A DNA stretch of 64,000 nt from Bacillus oleivorans (GTDB lineage: Bacteria > Bacillota > Bacilli > Bacillales > JC228). The translations under genes and the position numbers were made by a program. The notes under the pieces were generated by a model. The model did no database searches. It was not told the DNA's origin and saw only the letters and a program-made list of their open reading frames with translations. Position 1 is the first letter of the stretch. The number at the start of each line of letters is the position of its first letter. Shown one piece after another: positions 50,537 to 59,454 of this stretch. Location: the NCBI RefSeq assembly GCF_900207585.1, contig NZ_OAOP01000002.1, positions 558,001 through 622,000 of the forward strand, written 5' to 3'.

Positions 50537-51361
50537 TTACTTCCTTCCATCTTCGGTGTGGCTTGTTATTGCATGCATTCCGCCTTGAAAAGGTATATTG
50601 TTTTGAGGCAGTGTACCGAGACGTATCTCTTCTTCCAACAAAGCTGCTGCGTTGTCTTCGGGTTTATATCCGATCAGATCCTCCAGATAGCCGATATCGT
50701 AGTAGTTGGATGTGTTCGCCGAGGTTCCATACAGGCTGAGAAAATCGATAGACGGATCAGCTTCGATGCAGCAAACTGTCAGCTGGACCATATCCCGGGA
50801 GGAAATCCAGATGTGGGACGCTCGCTCAGAAAGTGGGCGGTCAGCTCCAGAAAAGTTGCCTATCCGGATATTAATCGAGGAGATGCCGTATTTATCGGCG
50901 TAATACCGTCCGAGCAGCTCAATATAGCATTTACTAAGCCCGTAAAAGCTGTCCGGCCGATAAGGGTCTTCAGGCTTGACCTGCTCCCCGACTCTATAAA
51001 ATCCGGTGACATGGTTGGAGCTGGCAAAGATGATACGTTTCACCCCGTTCTTGCGTGCCGCTTCGTATAAATGATACGCACCGGTCACGTTAAGGGGCAG
51101 TACTTTTCCGAGAAAGTCCTCTTTGTCTTTCGCCCACGCAAAATGCAGTACCGTATGCACCCCGATGGTCAATGCTTCAAGCCTGGCCGCGTCCGTTACG
51201 TCGAGCTGCACTACATTGTGATCCCGGTCAGGCTCGATGTCGGCGGCCAAGATGTCGTAAGTCCCGCTATTTTTCAGCGCCTTGTGCAGCCGGCGGCCAA
51301 TTTTGCCATTCGCTCCGGTGAGAAATATTTTCTTTTTCTTTTGCGTATAGTAATCGATCAC
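50537..51361 (-). CDS. NAD-dependent epimerase/dehydratase (uronate dehydrogenase-like)
   Basis: 274 residues, extended SDR: IFLTGANGKIGRRLHKAL, DVTDAARLE, FASSNHVTGFY (catalytic Ser), and YGLSKCYIELLGRYYADKYG (Tyr-x3-Lys). The short C-terminal domain and Ser-Asn-His pattern are those of uronate dehydrogenase-like enzymes. The gene is visibly GC-richer than its neighbours (runs such as GCCGGCGGCC), suggesting transfer from another lineage, for example a Paenibacillus-like donor. GTG start 9 bases after GGAGG. Confidence 0.82.
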   Translation of the reverse strand: MIDYYTQKKKKIFLTGANGKIGRRLHKALKNSGTYDILAADIEPDRDHNVVQLDVTDAARLEALTIGVHTVLHFAWAKDKEDFLGKVLPLNVTGAYHLYEAARKNGVKRIIFASSNHVTGFYRVGEQVKPEDPYRPDSFYGLSKCYIELLGRYYADKYGISSINIRIGNFSGADRPLSERASHIWISSRDMVQLTVCCIEADPSIDFLSLYGTSANTSNYYDIGYLEDLIGYKPEDNAAALLEEEIRLGTLPQNNIPFQGGMHAITSHTEDGRK

Positions 51362-51534
51362 ATCGTCTAACCTCCGTTTATATACTGTATTAAGCCGTAT
51401 TACCTTACACTAAACTGAAATACTCTCATAGAGGATGTACCATAAGCTATTCTTCCTATATTTATAAATGCAAAATAAAACAATCTGAGTGGACAACCTC
51501 ATCAAAAATTTATATAAATTTTAAAAAAATGCTG

Positions 51535-51559
51535 AAGGTTGTGTCCATATAGACACCTT
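51535..51559 (-). terminator. Terminator of the glycosyltransferase gene
   Basis: Minus strand AAGGTGTC / GACACAACCTT hairpin with a two-base bulge, overlapping the stop codon, followed after a few bases by T7. Confidence 0.6.
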
Positions 51560-52733
51560 AAGATTTATTTTTTTCCATCGCAGCGGAATAAAGATTTTCC
51601 AAGCGTACCGCTACATGTTCAAACCCAAAATTGGATTCAACGAATTTCCTGCCAACTTTAGCTATTCTTTTAGCTTCTCGTTCATTGGATAATAAGAAGG
51701 ATATTGCATCTGCAAAAGATTTTGGATTCGCATAATCTTCGATAAGGATTCCGTTTTTAAGATGTTCAAGAATCTCCGCGTTTCCGCCACGATTGGTTGT
51801 TATAACAGGTAAACCAGCGCCCATGGCCTCATAATGGACTCTCGCTAAGGGCTCTTGCCATTGAGAACTGCATACAAATATATCACCAATTAAGTAATGC
51901 GAAGGAATGTCACTCGGCGGAACAAACCCTGTGAAGATTACTTTGTTCTCTCCTAGTGATTCGGCAAGCTGACGAAGGCTTAATCCGTATTCGTCAATGA
52001 TATCATTGCCAAACCATTTGCTCCCTACTATAACCATTACCGAATCATCGTATTTTTTGATTACTTGTTTCATTGCATGAATAAGAATATCTGGACCCTT
52101 TGTCTCACTTAAGCGTCCGACGAATAAAATTACTTTTTTGTCTTCAACACCATATTTTTGTCGCAGTTTATTCCTAGTTTCCTGAGCTTCCTTATCCCAT
52201 ATAGGTTTATATCGATTTAAATCAATTCCTGAATAAACTGTTTCAACCTTGATTTTGGCTAACGGAAACCTGGCAATGATCGTTTCTCCGATATACTCGC
52301 TTATCGTCATGATCTTATCGACTGAGTTAATGGCCAATTTCCCCAATTCGGAGGAAATTTCCCCCTCCCGGAACATTTCGTTATGAACGCTAATAATGAA
52401 CCGGCTCTCTGGCATAGCCGCCTTGTAAATTGGAAGATTGCGTGGGCGATTATATACATGGATAACATCGTAATACTCTTTGTTTTTAGCTTTCTCTGAC
52501 AGCTTAATCCCGACATTGTATTCGTAATTCTCACGCGGAACACGAATGTACTCGACCCCATTCACCACTTCATTATCAGGAAGGTCCGGGTCTGTTATAC
52601 AATAGATAGTTAGTTCATGCTTTTTACTTAAATGAGGGGTTACCCCATCAACTAATACTTCAACAGCTCCTCCTCTTAGGGGGGGAACGGTCAGCTTGTC
52701 CGTACCGATCATTGCGATCTTTATAGGAAACAA
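51558..52733 (-). CDS. Glycosyltransferase family 4 (YtcC/CotSA-like)
   Basis: 391 residues, GT-B fold: N-terminal PPLRGGAVEVLVDGVTPHLSKK, C-terminal nucleotide-sugar domain with VILFVGRLSETKGPDILI, IFTGFVPPSDIPSHY and the E-x7-E motif in EPLARVHYEAMGAGLPVITTNRG. Resembles B. subtilis spore coat glycosyltransferases (YtcC, CotSA), so a role in coat or surface glycans is likely, unproven. GGAG ribosome binding site. Confidence 0.88.
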   Translation of the reverse strand: MFPIKIAMIGTDKLTVPPLRGGAVEVLVDGVTPHLSKKHELTIYCITDPDLPDNEVVNGVEYIRVPRENYEYNVGIKLSEKAKNKEYYDVIHVYNRPRNLPIYKAAMPESRFIISVHNEMFREGEISSELGKLAINSVDKIMTISEYIGETIIARFPLAKIKVETVYSGIDLNRYKPIWDKEAQETRNKLRQKYGVEDKKVILFVGRLSETKGPDILIHAMKQVIKKYDDSVMVIVGSKWFGNDIIDEYGLSLRQLAESLGENKVIFTGFVPPSDIPSHYLIGDIFVCSSQWQEPLARVHYEAMGAGLPVITTNRGGNAEILEHLKNGILIEDYANPKSFADAISFLLSNEREAKRIAKVGRKFVESNFGFEHVAVRLENLYSAAMEKNKS

Positions 52734-53051
52734 CTCCTTTCAAATGAGATTTGGTCAGGCAATATGAAAGCTTAAGACTTATTGCTAAAATATGTTTAAG
52801 GTATTATTAAGTAACGGCGAATCTACTAATAATTGTCCGAATAAATGTGGATTAGAATCTGCAAAGCTGTCTAGAGCGAGTCGGCTATTTGGCAAGGGCC
52901 AGGGTGGTTTTTGCCCGAGTATTCTTTAACTTTTTGCCACGTAATCTGTTGTATTGCATACATATAGAGATTTCCATAAACAAATTTGCAAGAGTTGTAT
53001 TCAAGTAAAAAAGCCGTGATAGAGGTGAAAAAATGAATCCTAATAGCGGAT
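52734..53051 (+). other. Intergenic region, no gene found
   Basis: About 310 bases holding the upstream region of the glycosyltransferase gene and the lost 5' part of the GNAT gene that follows. No frame with a ribosome binding site except the short MNPNSGYGL frame (ATG 53033, AGAGGTG), which runs into the GNAT remnant in another frame. Confidence 0.4.
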
Positions 53052-53276
53052 ATGGGCTTTATGACAGAAGCCATTAAAGAATTAACTAACTTTGGAATAC
53101 AACGGCTTCAATTAATGAGAATTGAAATTAGATGTGAGTCTACTAATCTTAAAAGCAGGGCAATCCCAGAAAAATTAGGGTTTCATTTAGAAGGTATTCT
53201 TAGAAATGAAGATTTATCGGCAGATGGTAAAGAGTTAACGGATACTTGTATTTATTCCATAATTGCTGAGAATTGA
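53052..53276 (+). pseudogene. C-terminal fragment of a RimJ/RimL-type acetyltransferase
   Basis: 74 codons: GFMTEAIKELTNFGIQRLQL, then RIEIRCESTNLKSRAIPEKLGFHLEGIL, the acetyl-CoA-binding half of a ribosomal-protein-alanine acetyltransferase-like GNAT (CES/TN..SRA-x2-EKLGF). The N-terminal half, including the R/Q-x-x-G-x-G loop, is absent, and the start lacks a ribosome binding site. Confidence 0.7.
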
Positions 53277-53299
53277 AGATGAATGAAGGGAGACAACCA

Positions 53300-53776
53300 A
53301 TGGACAAACCTATTCACCATTTAGCTAGGGGCATTTTTATCAAAAACAATCATATTTTACTAGCACAGGCTATTGGTCACAAAAATACATTTTTGCCTGG
53401 CGGACATATTGAACTTGGCGAAAGTGCCAAAGATGCATTAATAAGAGAAATTGAAGAAGAATTGGGCATTCGATGTGAAGTTAAAAAATTTCTAGGATTA
53501 GTTGAGCATAAATGGGAGATGAATGGGATTGTCCATTTTGAAATAAATCAAGTATTTTTAGTTGATTCATCCGAGTTGACTTTGGATTTGAATCCGGTGT
53601 CAAAAGAGTCTCATATTGAATTCTTCTGGTCTGATATTCATAGTGAAAAATTTAAGGTATTACAGCCCTATCCAATTAGGAATTTGCTGAAAAAATATTT
53701 AAAAGGTGATCGTACAATCTGGTGGGAAAGTACATTAAATGACAAAAGTGATGATGAGAATATAAGCGAATATTAA
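53300..53776 (+). CDS. Nudix hydrolase
   Basis: 158 residues: HLARGIFIKNNHILLAQAIG, then the full Nudix box GGHIELGESAKDALIREIEEELG, and a C-terminal tail rich in acidic residues. ATG 53300 follows GAAGGGAGA by 8 bases; the GNAT fragment stops 24 bases before it. Substrate unknown. Fifth Nudix gene in the window. Confidence 0.82.
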   Translation: MDKPIHHLARGIFIKNNHILLAQAIGHKNTFLPGGHIELGESAKDALIREIEEELGIRCEVKKFLGLVEHKWEMNGIVHFEINQVFLVDSSELTLDLNPVSKESHIEFFWSDIHSEKFKVLQPYPIRNLLKKYLKGDRTIWWESTLNDKSDDENISEY

Positions 53777-53810
53777 ATTTCGCTAGCCTTTCTAAACAAG
53801 CCGAATGCTA

Positions 53811-53939
53811 AAGGACATCGGTTCCGTTATCTGTGAAAAAATCGAGGAATTTCAAATTTTACGGACACTGGTTCCTTTATTTGGCCATAAAAGGCAAATA
53901 TTTGAGGAAATCAAGGCAAATAACGGAACGTATGTCCTA
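53811..53939. repeat. Compound direct/inverted repeat element
   Basis: AGGACATCGGTTCCGTTAT (53812-53830) is repeated with changes in direct orientation near 53870 (ACGGACACTGGTTCCTTTAT) and inverted at 53920-53938 (17 of 19 matches to the left copy). Between them run A-rich linkers with GAGGAA. The whole 130-base unit is non-coding and looks like a dispersed, hairpin-forming element of the kind found scattered in Bacillus genomes. Other copies are not visible in this window. Confidence 0.65.
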
Positions 53940-54091
53940 TAATTCTCCAAAACAGGTATTTTTATAAAAATAAGGGATTATGTGTCCGTTAAGAAAATCA
54001 TGAGGACAAATCCAATTAGTCCGCGTGTCGGTATTGCCACATTCAGCCTTAGAAATTTTAATCTAATAAAGAACTTGAAGGATGTGTAGAA

Positions 54092-55009
54092 GTGGAAGTC
54101 AAAACTGTATCATTTATTGGATTAGGAGCACTAGGAATCTTATTTGCACACCATTTAACCAAAAGATTGCCAAGAGATAATGTGAGAATCATAGCTGACG
54201 AAAATCGGATCAAAAAATATCAAAGCGAAGGGGTTTATTGCAATGGAAAACGTTGCAATTTTAACTATATGTCTCCTGAAGATGAGTGTGAACCTGCAGA
54301 TTTGCTGATATTTAGTGTCAAGATTAATGGGCTGCGGGAAGCCATTCATTCTGTGAAAAATCAAGTTGGTGAAAACACGATTATTTTGTCAGCCTTAAAT
54401 GGGATCACAAGTGAAGCTATTATTGGCGAGACTTATGGAATGGACAACATTTTATATTGCGTGGCTCAAGGAATGGATGCAGTAAAGGTTGGCAATAAAC
54501 TTACATATCACAATATGGGTATGCTTGTTTTTGGAGATAAAAAACCTGGAAACATTTCCGAAAAAACAAAAATTGTCGCTGATTTCTTTGAAAAAACAGG
54601 GCTACCTTATCATGTCGACACCAATATGTCAAAACGGTTATGGGGAAAATTTATGCTTAACGTTGGGGTAAATCAAACTGTTGCAGTATACAAAAGCAAC
54701 TATGGTGAAATCCAAAAAGATGGCCCTGCGAGAGACATGATGATTGCAGCTATGAAAGAAGTTATTGCCATTTCAAAAAAAGAAGGTGTCTATTTAACGG
54801 AGGAAGATCTACAGTACTGGCTTGATGTGCTAGGCACCTTAAGTCCGAATGGAAAGCCTTCCATGGCTCAGGATGTGGAAGCAAGACGTTACAGTGAAGT
54901 TGAGCTGTTTGCTGGCACGGTACTAGAGTATGGAAAAAAACATGGGATTGCGACCCCAGTAAACCAAGAATTATATGACCGCATTTTAGAAATTGAAAGT
55001 GAGTATTGA
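54092..55009 (+). CDS. Ketopantoate reductase family protein
   Basis: 305 residues: FIGLGALGILFAHHL Rossmann motif, ADLLIFSVKINGLREAI (Lys of the active site), ILSALNGITSE, and a helical C-terminal domain with KRLWGKFMLNVGVNQT and NGKPSMAQDVEARRYSEVELFAGTV (the Ser/Glu substrate region). It is a complete member of the PanE/ApbA family, divergent from the paralog at 38216. GTG start after GAAGGATGTG. No pantothenate genes nearby, so the true substrate is open. Confidence 0.85.
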   Translation: MEVKTVSFIGLGALGILFAHHLTKRLPRDNVRIIADENRIKKYQSEGVYCNGKRCNFNYMSPEDECEPADLLIFSVKINGLREAIHSVKNQVGENTIILSALNGITSEAIIGETYGMDNILYCVAQGMDAVKVGNKLTYHNMGMLVFGDKKPGNISEKTKIVADFFEKTGLPYHVDTNMSKRLWGKFMLNVGVNQTVAVYKSNYGEIQKDGPARDMMIAAMKEVIAISKKEGVYLTEEDLQYWLDVLGTLSPNGKPSMAQDVEARRYSEVELFAGTVLEYGKKHGIATPVNQELYDRILEIESEY

Positions 55010-55078
55010 CTCAAAGCATTCGGTCCATCCATTTAAGTCTCTTTTAGTGAATGAGATCAAGTAAGTGGGAGAAAATAA

Positions 55079-55636
55079 TTGAAAAAAAACGGGACGATTT
55101 GTATGGATGAGATTGCACAAGAATTAATTCGACTTCAAAATAAATACGCTCAATTGGCTTTGAATAACTGGTATACATCATCCTTGTTTACTTTGAATTG
55201 GTGGATACTTGTATTTAGTTTTATCATACCTTGGATCATTTTTTTTATTGTTTTAGATAGAAAAAGATCCCTTCAAATCTGGTGTTTTGGACTTACTGTT
55301 ATCATTATCACCAGCTTTGCTGATGATCTTGGCGGTGAGATTGGTGCTTGGATTTATCCTATTAAGTTCGTTCCCTTTGGACTACTGGCATTTCCGTTCG
55401 ATTTTTGTATCATTCCGGTAACTTTTATGTTGTTATACCAATATCTTATCAAATGGAAATCCTATATAATTGCTCTATTCATTACAGCCAGTATATTTTC
55501 TTTTATTGGTGAACCTATCTCAGTTTTGCTTGGATTTGTTACATATTTAAAATGGAGATATTTATGTTCTTTTGTTTTTTATATTATTACTGGAATAGGA
55601 TCAAGACTTTTTATTGATAAAATTTCACAAAACTAA
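55079..55636 (+). CDS. CBO0543 family membrane protein
   Basis: 185 residues: a polar N-terminus (ELIRLQNKYAQLALNNWY) followed by five to six membrane helices, with FADDLGGEIGAWIYPIKFVPF in the centre, as in the CBO0543 family. Function unknown. TTG start 8 bases after GGGAG. Similar N-terminal pattern to the fragment at 17971 and family member of the gene at 12748. Confidence 0.7.
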   Translation: MKKNGTICMDEIAQELIRLQNKYAQLALNNWYTSSLFTLNWWILVFSFIIPWIIFFIVLDRKRSLQIWCFGLTVIIITSFADDLGGEIGAWIYPIKFVPFGLLAFPFDFCIIPVTFMLLYQYLIKWKSYIIALFITASIFSFIGEPISVLLGFVTYLKWRYLCSFVFYIITGIGSRLFIDKISQN

Positions 55637-55732
55637 TTGGTACGACTACGATATTTTCTGGTCAAAATTTCTTTTTACAAATATAGAAGTTGGTTAATGC
55701 TTTATACTTAGAAGCTAATTAAGGAGAATACT

Positions 55733-57196
55733 ATGGGAATACATTTAAAAGATTTCTTCAGAAATGAGTTAACCATCCAGCATATCCAAACCGCTATGGA
55801 CAAAGATGAAATTACCTCAAGAGAATTAGTGATGTATTATTTAGATCGAATTGCGAAGTTTGATCAGGCAGGTCCAAAGCTAAATTCAATTCTTGAAATA
55901 AATCCTGATGCTATTTTCATTGCTGAAGGACTGGATTATGAAAGAAAAGCGCAAGGGACTAGAGGACCCTTACATGGGATTCCGGTCTTACTGAAAGACA
56001 ATATTGAAACACAGGATTCGATGCATACCAGTGCTGGGTCCATTGCTTTAGAAAATCATATGGCTAGCCAAGATGCATGTCTTGTAGAAAAACTCCGCAA
56101 TGCTGGAGCTGTTATACTTGGTAAAACTAATATGACGGAGTTCGCAAATGGGATGTCATCCGATATGTGGGCCGGCTATAGTTCTAGAGGTGGACAAGTG
56201 TTAAATCCGTATGGTGATAACCTATTTGTAGGAGGATCAAGCTCAGGCTCAGCTGTTGCAGTTGCAGCTAATTTAACTGTCCTCTCCGTTGGGACAGAGA
56301 CTGATGCATCTATCTTAAGTCCAGCTGTCCAAAATTCAGTTGTCGGCATCAAACCAACAGTAGGATTAATAAGTCGAAAAGGAATTATACCATTCACGTA
56401 TTCTCAAGATACAGCGGGACCATTCGCAAGGACTGTAACAGATGCAGCCCTTTTACTAGAAGCTATGACTGGTTTTGATTATTCAGATCATGCCACGTGT
56501 AAAAGCAAGGGAAGATTCCAACAGGGATTTTCTTCTTATCTAGATCCTGCTGGTCTAAGAGGTGCCAGAATTGGAATATTTTCTGATGCTTCTGAAGAGT
56601 TTCTTCAATCAGAAGAATACGATGAAAGTCTTTATAAAAATGTCATTCAAACCATCATAAAAGAAGGTGCTGAAACCGTAGAAGACATAGAAATCCCTTC
56701 TTTTCACAGAGAATGGAAGTGGGGCGTTTCTCTATATGAATTAAAACATAGCTTAGATAATTATCTTTCCCAATTACCTCCTCAAATCCCTGTTCATTCA
56801 ATTAAAGAATTAGTACAGTTCAATAAAGAAAACGGGGAAAGAGCTTTAAAATATGGCCAGGATAAACTAGAAAAGCGAGCGGGCTTACCGAATACATTAA
56901 CTGACCCAGAATACTTGAATGCAAGATTAGAAGATTTATATTTTTCACAAGAACAGGGAATTGACTATACATTAAAAAAATACAACCTCGATGCAATTCT
57001 TTTCCCTTCCTATGCAGGTTCAACCATTTGTGCTAAAGCTGGTTACCCATCCATTGCTGTACCTGCTGGATACATGAAAAATGGAAGACCATTCGGCATT
57101 ACGTTTGCAGGAACAGCTTTCTCTGAAGGTGTTTTAATTAAAATAGCTTTTGCGTTTGAGCAATCTACTCAATGTAGAAAAAGTCCTAACTTTTAA
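55733..57196 (+). CDS. Amidase (amidase signature family)
   Basis: 487 residues with the Ser-cisSer-Lys triad: Lys in GIPVLLKDNIET, cis-Ser in TETDASILSPA and nucleophile Ser in GGSSSGSAVA. The cis-Ser motif reads DAS where DGS/GGS is more common. The substrate is not predictable; GatA is unlikely because no gatB/gatC is adjacent and the length and tail differ. B. subtilis YerM is a similar stand-alone enzyme. AAGGAG ribosome binding site. Confidence 0.88.
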   Translation: MGIHLKDFFRNELTIQHIQTAMDKDEITSRELVMYYLDRIAKFDQAGPKLNSILEINPDAIFIAEGLDYERKAQGTRGPLHGIPVLLKDNIETQDSMHTSAGSIALENHMASQDACLVEKLRNAGAVILGKTNMTEFANGMSSDMWAGYSSRGGQVLNPYGDNLFVGGSSSGSAVAVAANLTVLSVGTETDASILSPAVQNSVVGIKPTVGLISRKGIIPFTYSQDTAGPFARTVTDAALLLEAMTGFDYSDHATCKSKGRFQQGFSSYLDPAGLRGARIGIFSDASEEFLQSEEYDESLYKNVIQTIIKEGAETVEDIEIPSFHREWKWGVSLYELKHSLDNYLSQLPPQIPVHSIKELVQFNKENGERALKYGQDKLEKRAGLPNTLTDPEYLNARLEDLYFSQEQGIDYTLKKYNLDAILFPSYAGSTICAKAGYPSIAVPAGYMKNGRPFGITFAGTAFSEGVLIKIAFAFEQSTQCRKSPNF

Positions 57197-57316
57197 AGGA
57201 ATGTTTTATTACCATTCTGATTGATATGATCAAGCTATTCTACTTTTGAGGAGGTACATAAGTCTCAAGAAATAAAATAGGGAGTTGGTTAAATATGTGC
57301 GGGATTTATAAGTAGA

Positions 57317-57634
57317 CATATTGAAAGAGATTCTTCTTTATCAAGTTATAGAAATATACTTTTGCAAAAAGCGGTATCTGATTTAAGTTCTGATCCAAAT
57401 GTTTTGGCGATCTATTTAAATGGATCATTAGCCAAAGGGAATTTTGATCAATACTCTGATATTGATTTAAATACTCCAGATAAGAAAACTAATTTTATTA
57501 AGGATAAACAGAATCGAGCAAAAAAATGGGGAGAAGTTTTATTCTTTGAAGGTATTCATTCATCGTCTGTTATAGTGAAACGCAGGGACGGTTCTTGTGT
57601 TTCAAACAAGAATAATACGGAGAAACTTTTTTAG
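57317..57634 (+). pseudogene. Decayed nucleotidyltransferase gene
   Basis: The frame RHIERDSSLSSYRNILLQKA, then LAIYLNGSLAKGNFDQYSDIDL contains the GS-x10-DxD nucleotidyltransferase motif. There is no proper start (a TTG at 57362 would cut into the first helix), and after GEVLFFEG the sequence departs into a low-similarity tail and stops at 90 codons, where family members have about 250. Both ends are therefore damaged. Confidence 0.55.
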
Positions 57635-57670
57635 CCTCGTTTACGACCATTTTGTAAAGAGGTGAATTTA

Positions 57671-58075
57671 GTGAAAAAATTCTTGCTGCTATTTGTATTA
57701 ATTATTATTTCATATACATGTTTATCCTGTAATGTGAAGACTACTAAAAGACATACAGATACAGATTATTCAATAGGAAACCCAACTGTGGATGAAATTT
57801 TAGAAGATAATCGGAATGCAGATTTATTTTTATTTAATCAAATCGTATATACGAATGCTGAAGATCTTGAATGGGTAAAAGCGAAAGAATTAACTATTGG
57901 GGAAGAAGTCTTAGTGATTTCTAAACAAACCAATGATAGAAATAAATTTGATGATGGTGCTGCAACCAAACTTCCTGTCGGTACAAAGATATATAAACCA
58001 GTTGAATCAGGAAATATTTTAGTAGCTATTGTTGATCGAAAAGAAATCAGATACTTAGGTTTACGGGAAGGTTAG
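57671..58075 (+). CDS. Hypothetical lipoprotein
   Basis: 134 residues: signal peptide with lipobox TCLSC, then a small domain NADLFLFNQIVYTNAEDLEWV, with a GEEVLVISKQT strand and LPVGTKIYKP, the pattern of DUF3221-like or OB-type Bacillus lipoproteins, not firmly assigned. GTG 57671 is 8 bases after AAAGAGG, which overlaps the alternative GTG 57662. Confidence 0.65.
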   Translation: MKKFLLLFVLIIISYTCLSCNVKTTKRHTDTDYSIGNPTVDEILEDNRNADLFLFNQIVYTNAEDLEWVKAKELTIGEEVLVISKQTNDRNKFDDGAATKLPVGTKIYKPVESGNILVAIVDRKEIRYLGLREG

Positions 58076-58154
58076 TATTATAATTTTATAGAGGAAATTA
58101 TTGGTTGATGTCGAAATAGAACATGTAAAAAAATGTCGGAAAGAAGGGAATTAA

Positions 58155-58505
58155 ATGGGCAGAGTGATTGGATTCGAGCTTAGCAGTCAAGAACCCGAAA
58201 AAGCTGTGAAATTTTATTCAGAGGTATTTGGCTGGGAATTTGCAGATCCTCATTGGGACTATTGGGCAGCTACTACCGGTAAAGATGAAAAGGAAGGTAT
58301 AAATGGTGGGATTGGTAAGGGACCTAATGATCACCCTCATGGGACTCGTATACAAATAGAAGTTATTTCAATCGATGAAGCCATTGCAAAAGCAAAATCA
58401 AATGGTGCCATGGTTGTACGCGATAAAATGGAATTCGATGATTTTTATCTTGCTTATATGGTGGATCCGACGGGGATTGGATTTGGTCTAATTCAGAAAA
58501 AGTAA
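58155..58505 (+). CDS. VOC family protein (glyoxalase-like)
   Basis: 116 residues, one glyoxalase/bleomycin resistance module pair: VIGFELSSQEPEKAVKFYSEVFGWEF and the closing YMVDPTGIGFGLIQ. Small VOC proteins of this type bind metal and small ligands; function unknown. GAAGGGAA ribosome binding site. Confidence 0.82.
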   Translation: MGRVIGFELSSQEPEKAVKFYSEVFGWEFADPHWDYWAATTGKDEKEGINGGIGKGPNDHPHGTRIQIEVISIDEAIAKAKSNGAMVVRDKMEFDDFYLAYMVDPTGIGFGLIQKK

Positions 58506-58643
58506 CTTTTCAACAATAAAGCAATTCAATTATCAAGGATTCCTAGTTAAGTTGCTTAGGAATCTATTTTATTTAGTAGGCTATATTATTAAATCAGCTG
58601 TATCTATATCTAGAAGTTAACTGGTTAATTTCTATATGCAGGG

Positions 58644-58752
58644 GGATCAGGGAGTATTTTACACACTCTGTTTCATATCGTGGATATAGAGCAAGCGTGG
58701 ATGAATGGTTTACAAGGAAAAGCAAGAGAGTTGGGTCTAGTACCAGTTTCCG
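58644..58752 (+). pseudogene. DinB family gene fragment
   Basis: A start-less frame reading GSGSILHTLFHIVDIEQAWMNG, the second helix of a DinB protein with its metal-binding His, then KARELGLVPVSDN. The rest of the protein is missing and the frame runs on into the next gene. The stretch 58506-58640 is otherwise non-coding. Confidence 0.45.
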
Positions 58753-58803
58753 ATAATTTATTTTGGTGGAAAATTGTTAGTATTTTAATTTTGGAGGGTT
58801 TTT

Positions 58804-59412
58804 ATGAAGGTCCATGACCACCGTAAAATACATAATAATATTTATAAGGGTAAATTAAATGAAATTGAAATAGTAGAAGTTCCGAACCTGCAATTTATAG
58901 CTGCAGAAGGCATAGGGTCAAGAAATGTGTATGAAATGCATAATGGAGATGTATTGTGGTCGATTAGCAGAGTGATTAATCGATTAAAAGATATGACCAA
59001 AACGGAAATGGATTATAAATTTACATTAATGCCATTAGAAATTATATGGTCACAAAAGGATTTAGAAAACGATGAGATATGGTCATGGAAGGCCATGATG
59101 CAAGTACCTGATTTAATTACGGAAGATATGTTTCAGGAAGCGATTTTAGAATTGGAGAAACGGAAAAGAAGTGTTCGTGTACCTTTAAATTTAGAAAAGC
59201 ATGAAATGGGATTAAACATGCAAACCATCCATCTGGGTCCATATCATCAAATTCAAGATACCATCGATCAATTTAAAAGCTATTGTACAATGAATGGATA
59301 TAAAATCAAGAGTCAATTTAGAGAAATCTATATCAATCAGCCATATTGCAATGTACCCGAAAAATTACAAACTATTGTTAGAGCAGAGATTGAATCCACA
59401 GAACAAATATAA
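58804..59412 (+). CDS. GyrI-like small-molecule-binding protein
   Basis: 202 residues of the SHS2/GyrI-like fold: IEIVEVPNLQFIAAEGIGSR, then YKFTLMPLEIIWSQK, and a second repeat with MGLNMQTIHLGPYHQIQDTIDQF and QFREIYINQP. It resembles stand-alone effector-binding domains of the TfuL/GyrI-like group that bind drugs or other aromatics. No DNA-binding domain. Ribosome binding site TTGGAGG. Confidence 0.75.
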   Translation: MKVHDHRKIHNNIYKGKLNEIEIVEVPNLQFIAAEGIGSRNVYEMHNGDVLWSISRVINRLKDMTKTEMDYKFTLMPLEIIWSQKDLENDEIWSWKAMMQVPDLITEDMFQEAILELEKRKRSVRVPLNLEKHEMGLNMQTIHLGPYHQIQDTIDQFKSYCTMNGYKIKSQFREIYINQPYCNVPEKLQTIVRAEIESTEQI

Positions 59413-59446
59413 GGCTTGAGTTTAACTGCCCAAGCCTTTTTCTATT
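59411..59446. terminator. Bidirectional terminator
   Basis: AAGGCTTG / CAAGCCTT with T run, between the GyrI-like gene and the convergent hpa operon. Confidence 0.75.
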
Positions 59447-59454
59447 GAACTTTT

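Noticed and set aside
50558-51370. Long plus-strand frames opposite the epimerase gene
   Set aside because: They are antisense shadows caused by the higher GC content; the minus strand has the SDR motifs.
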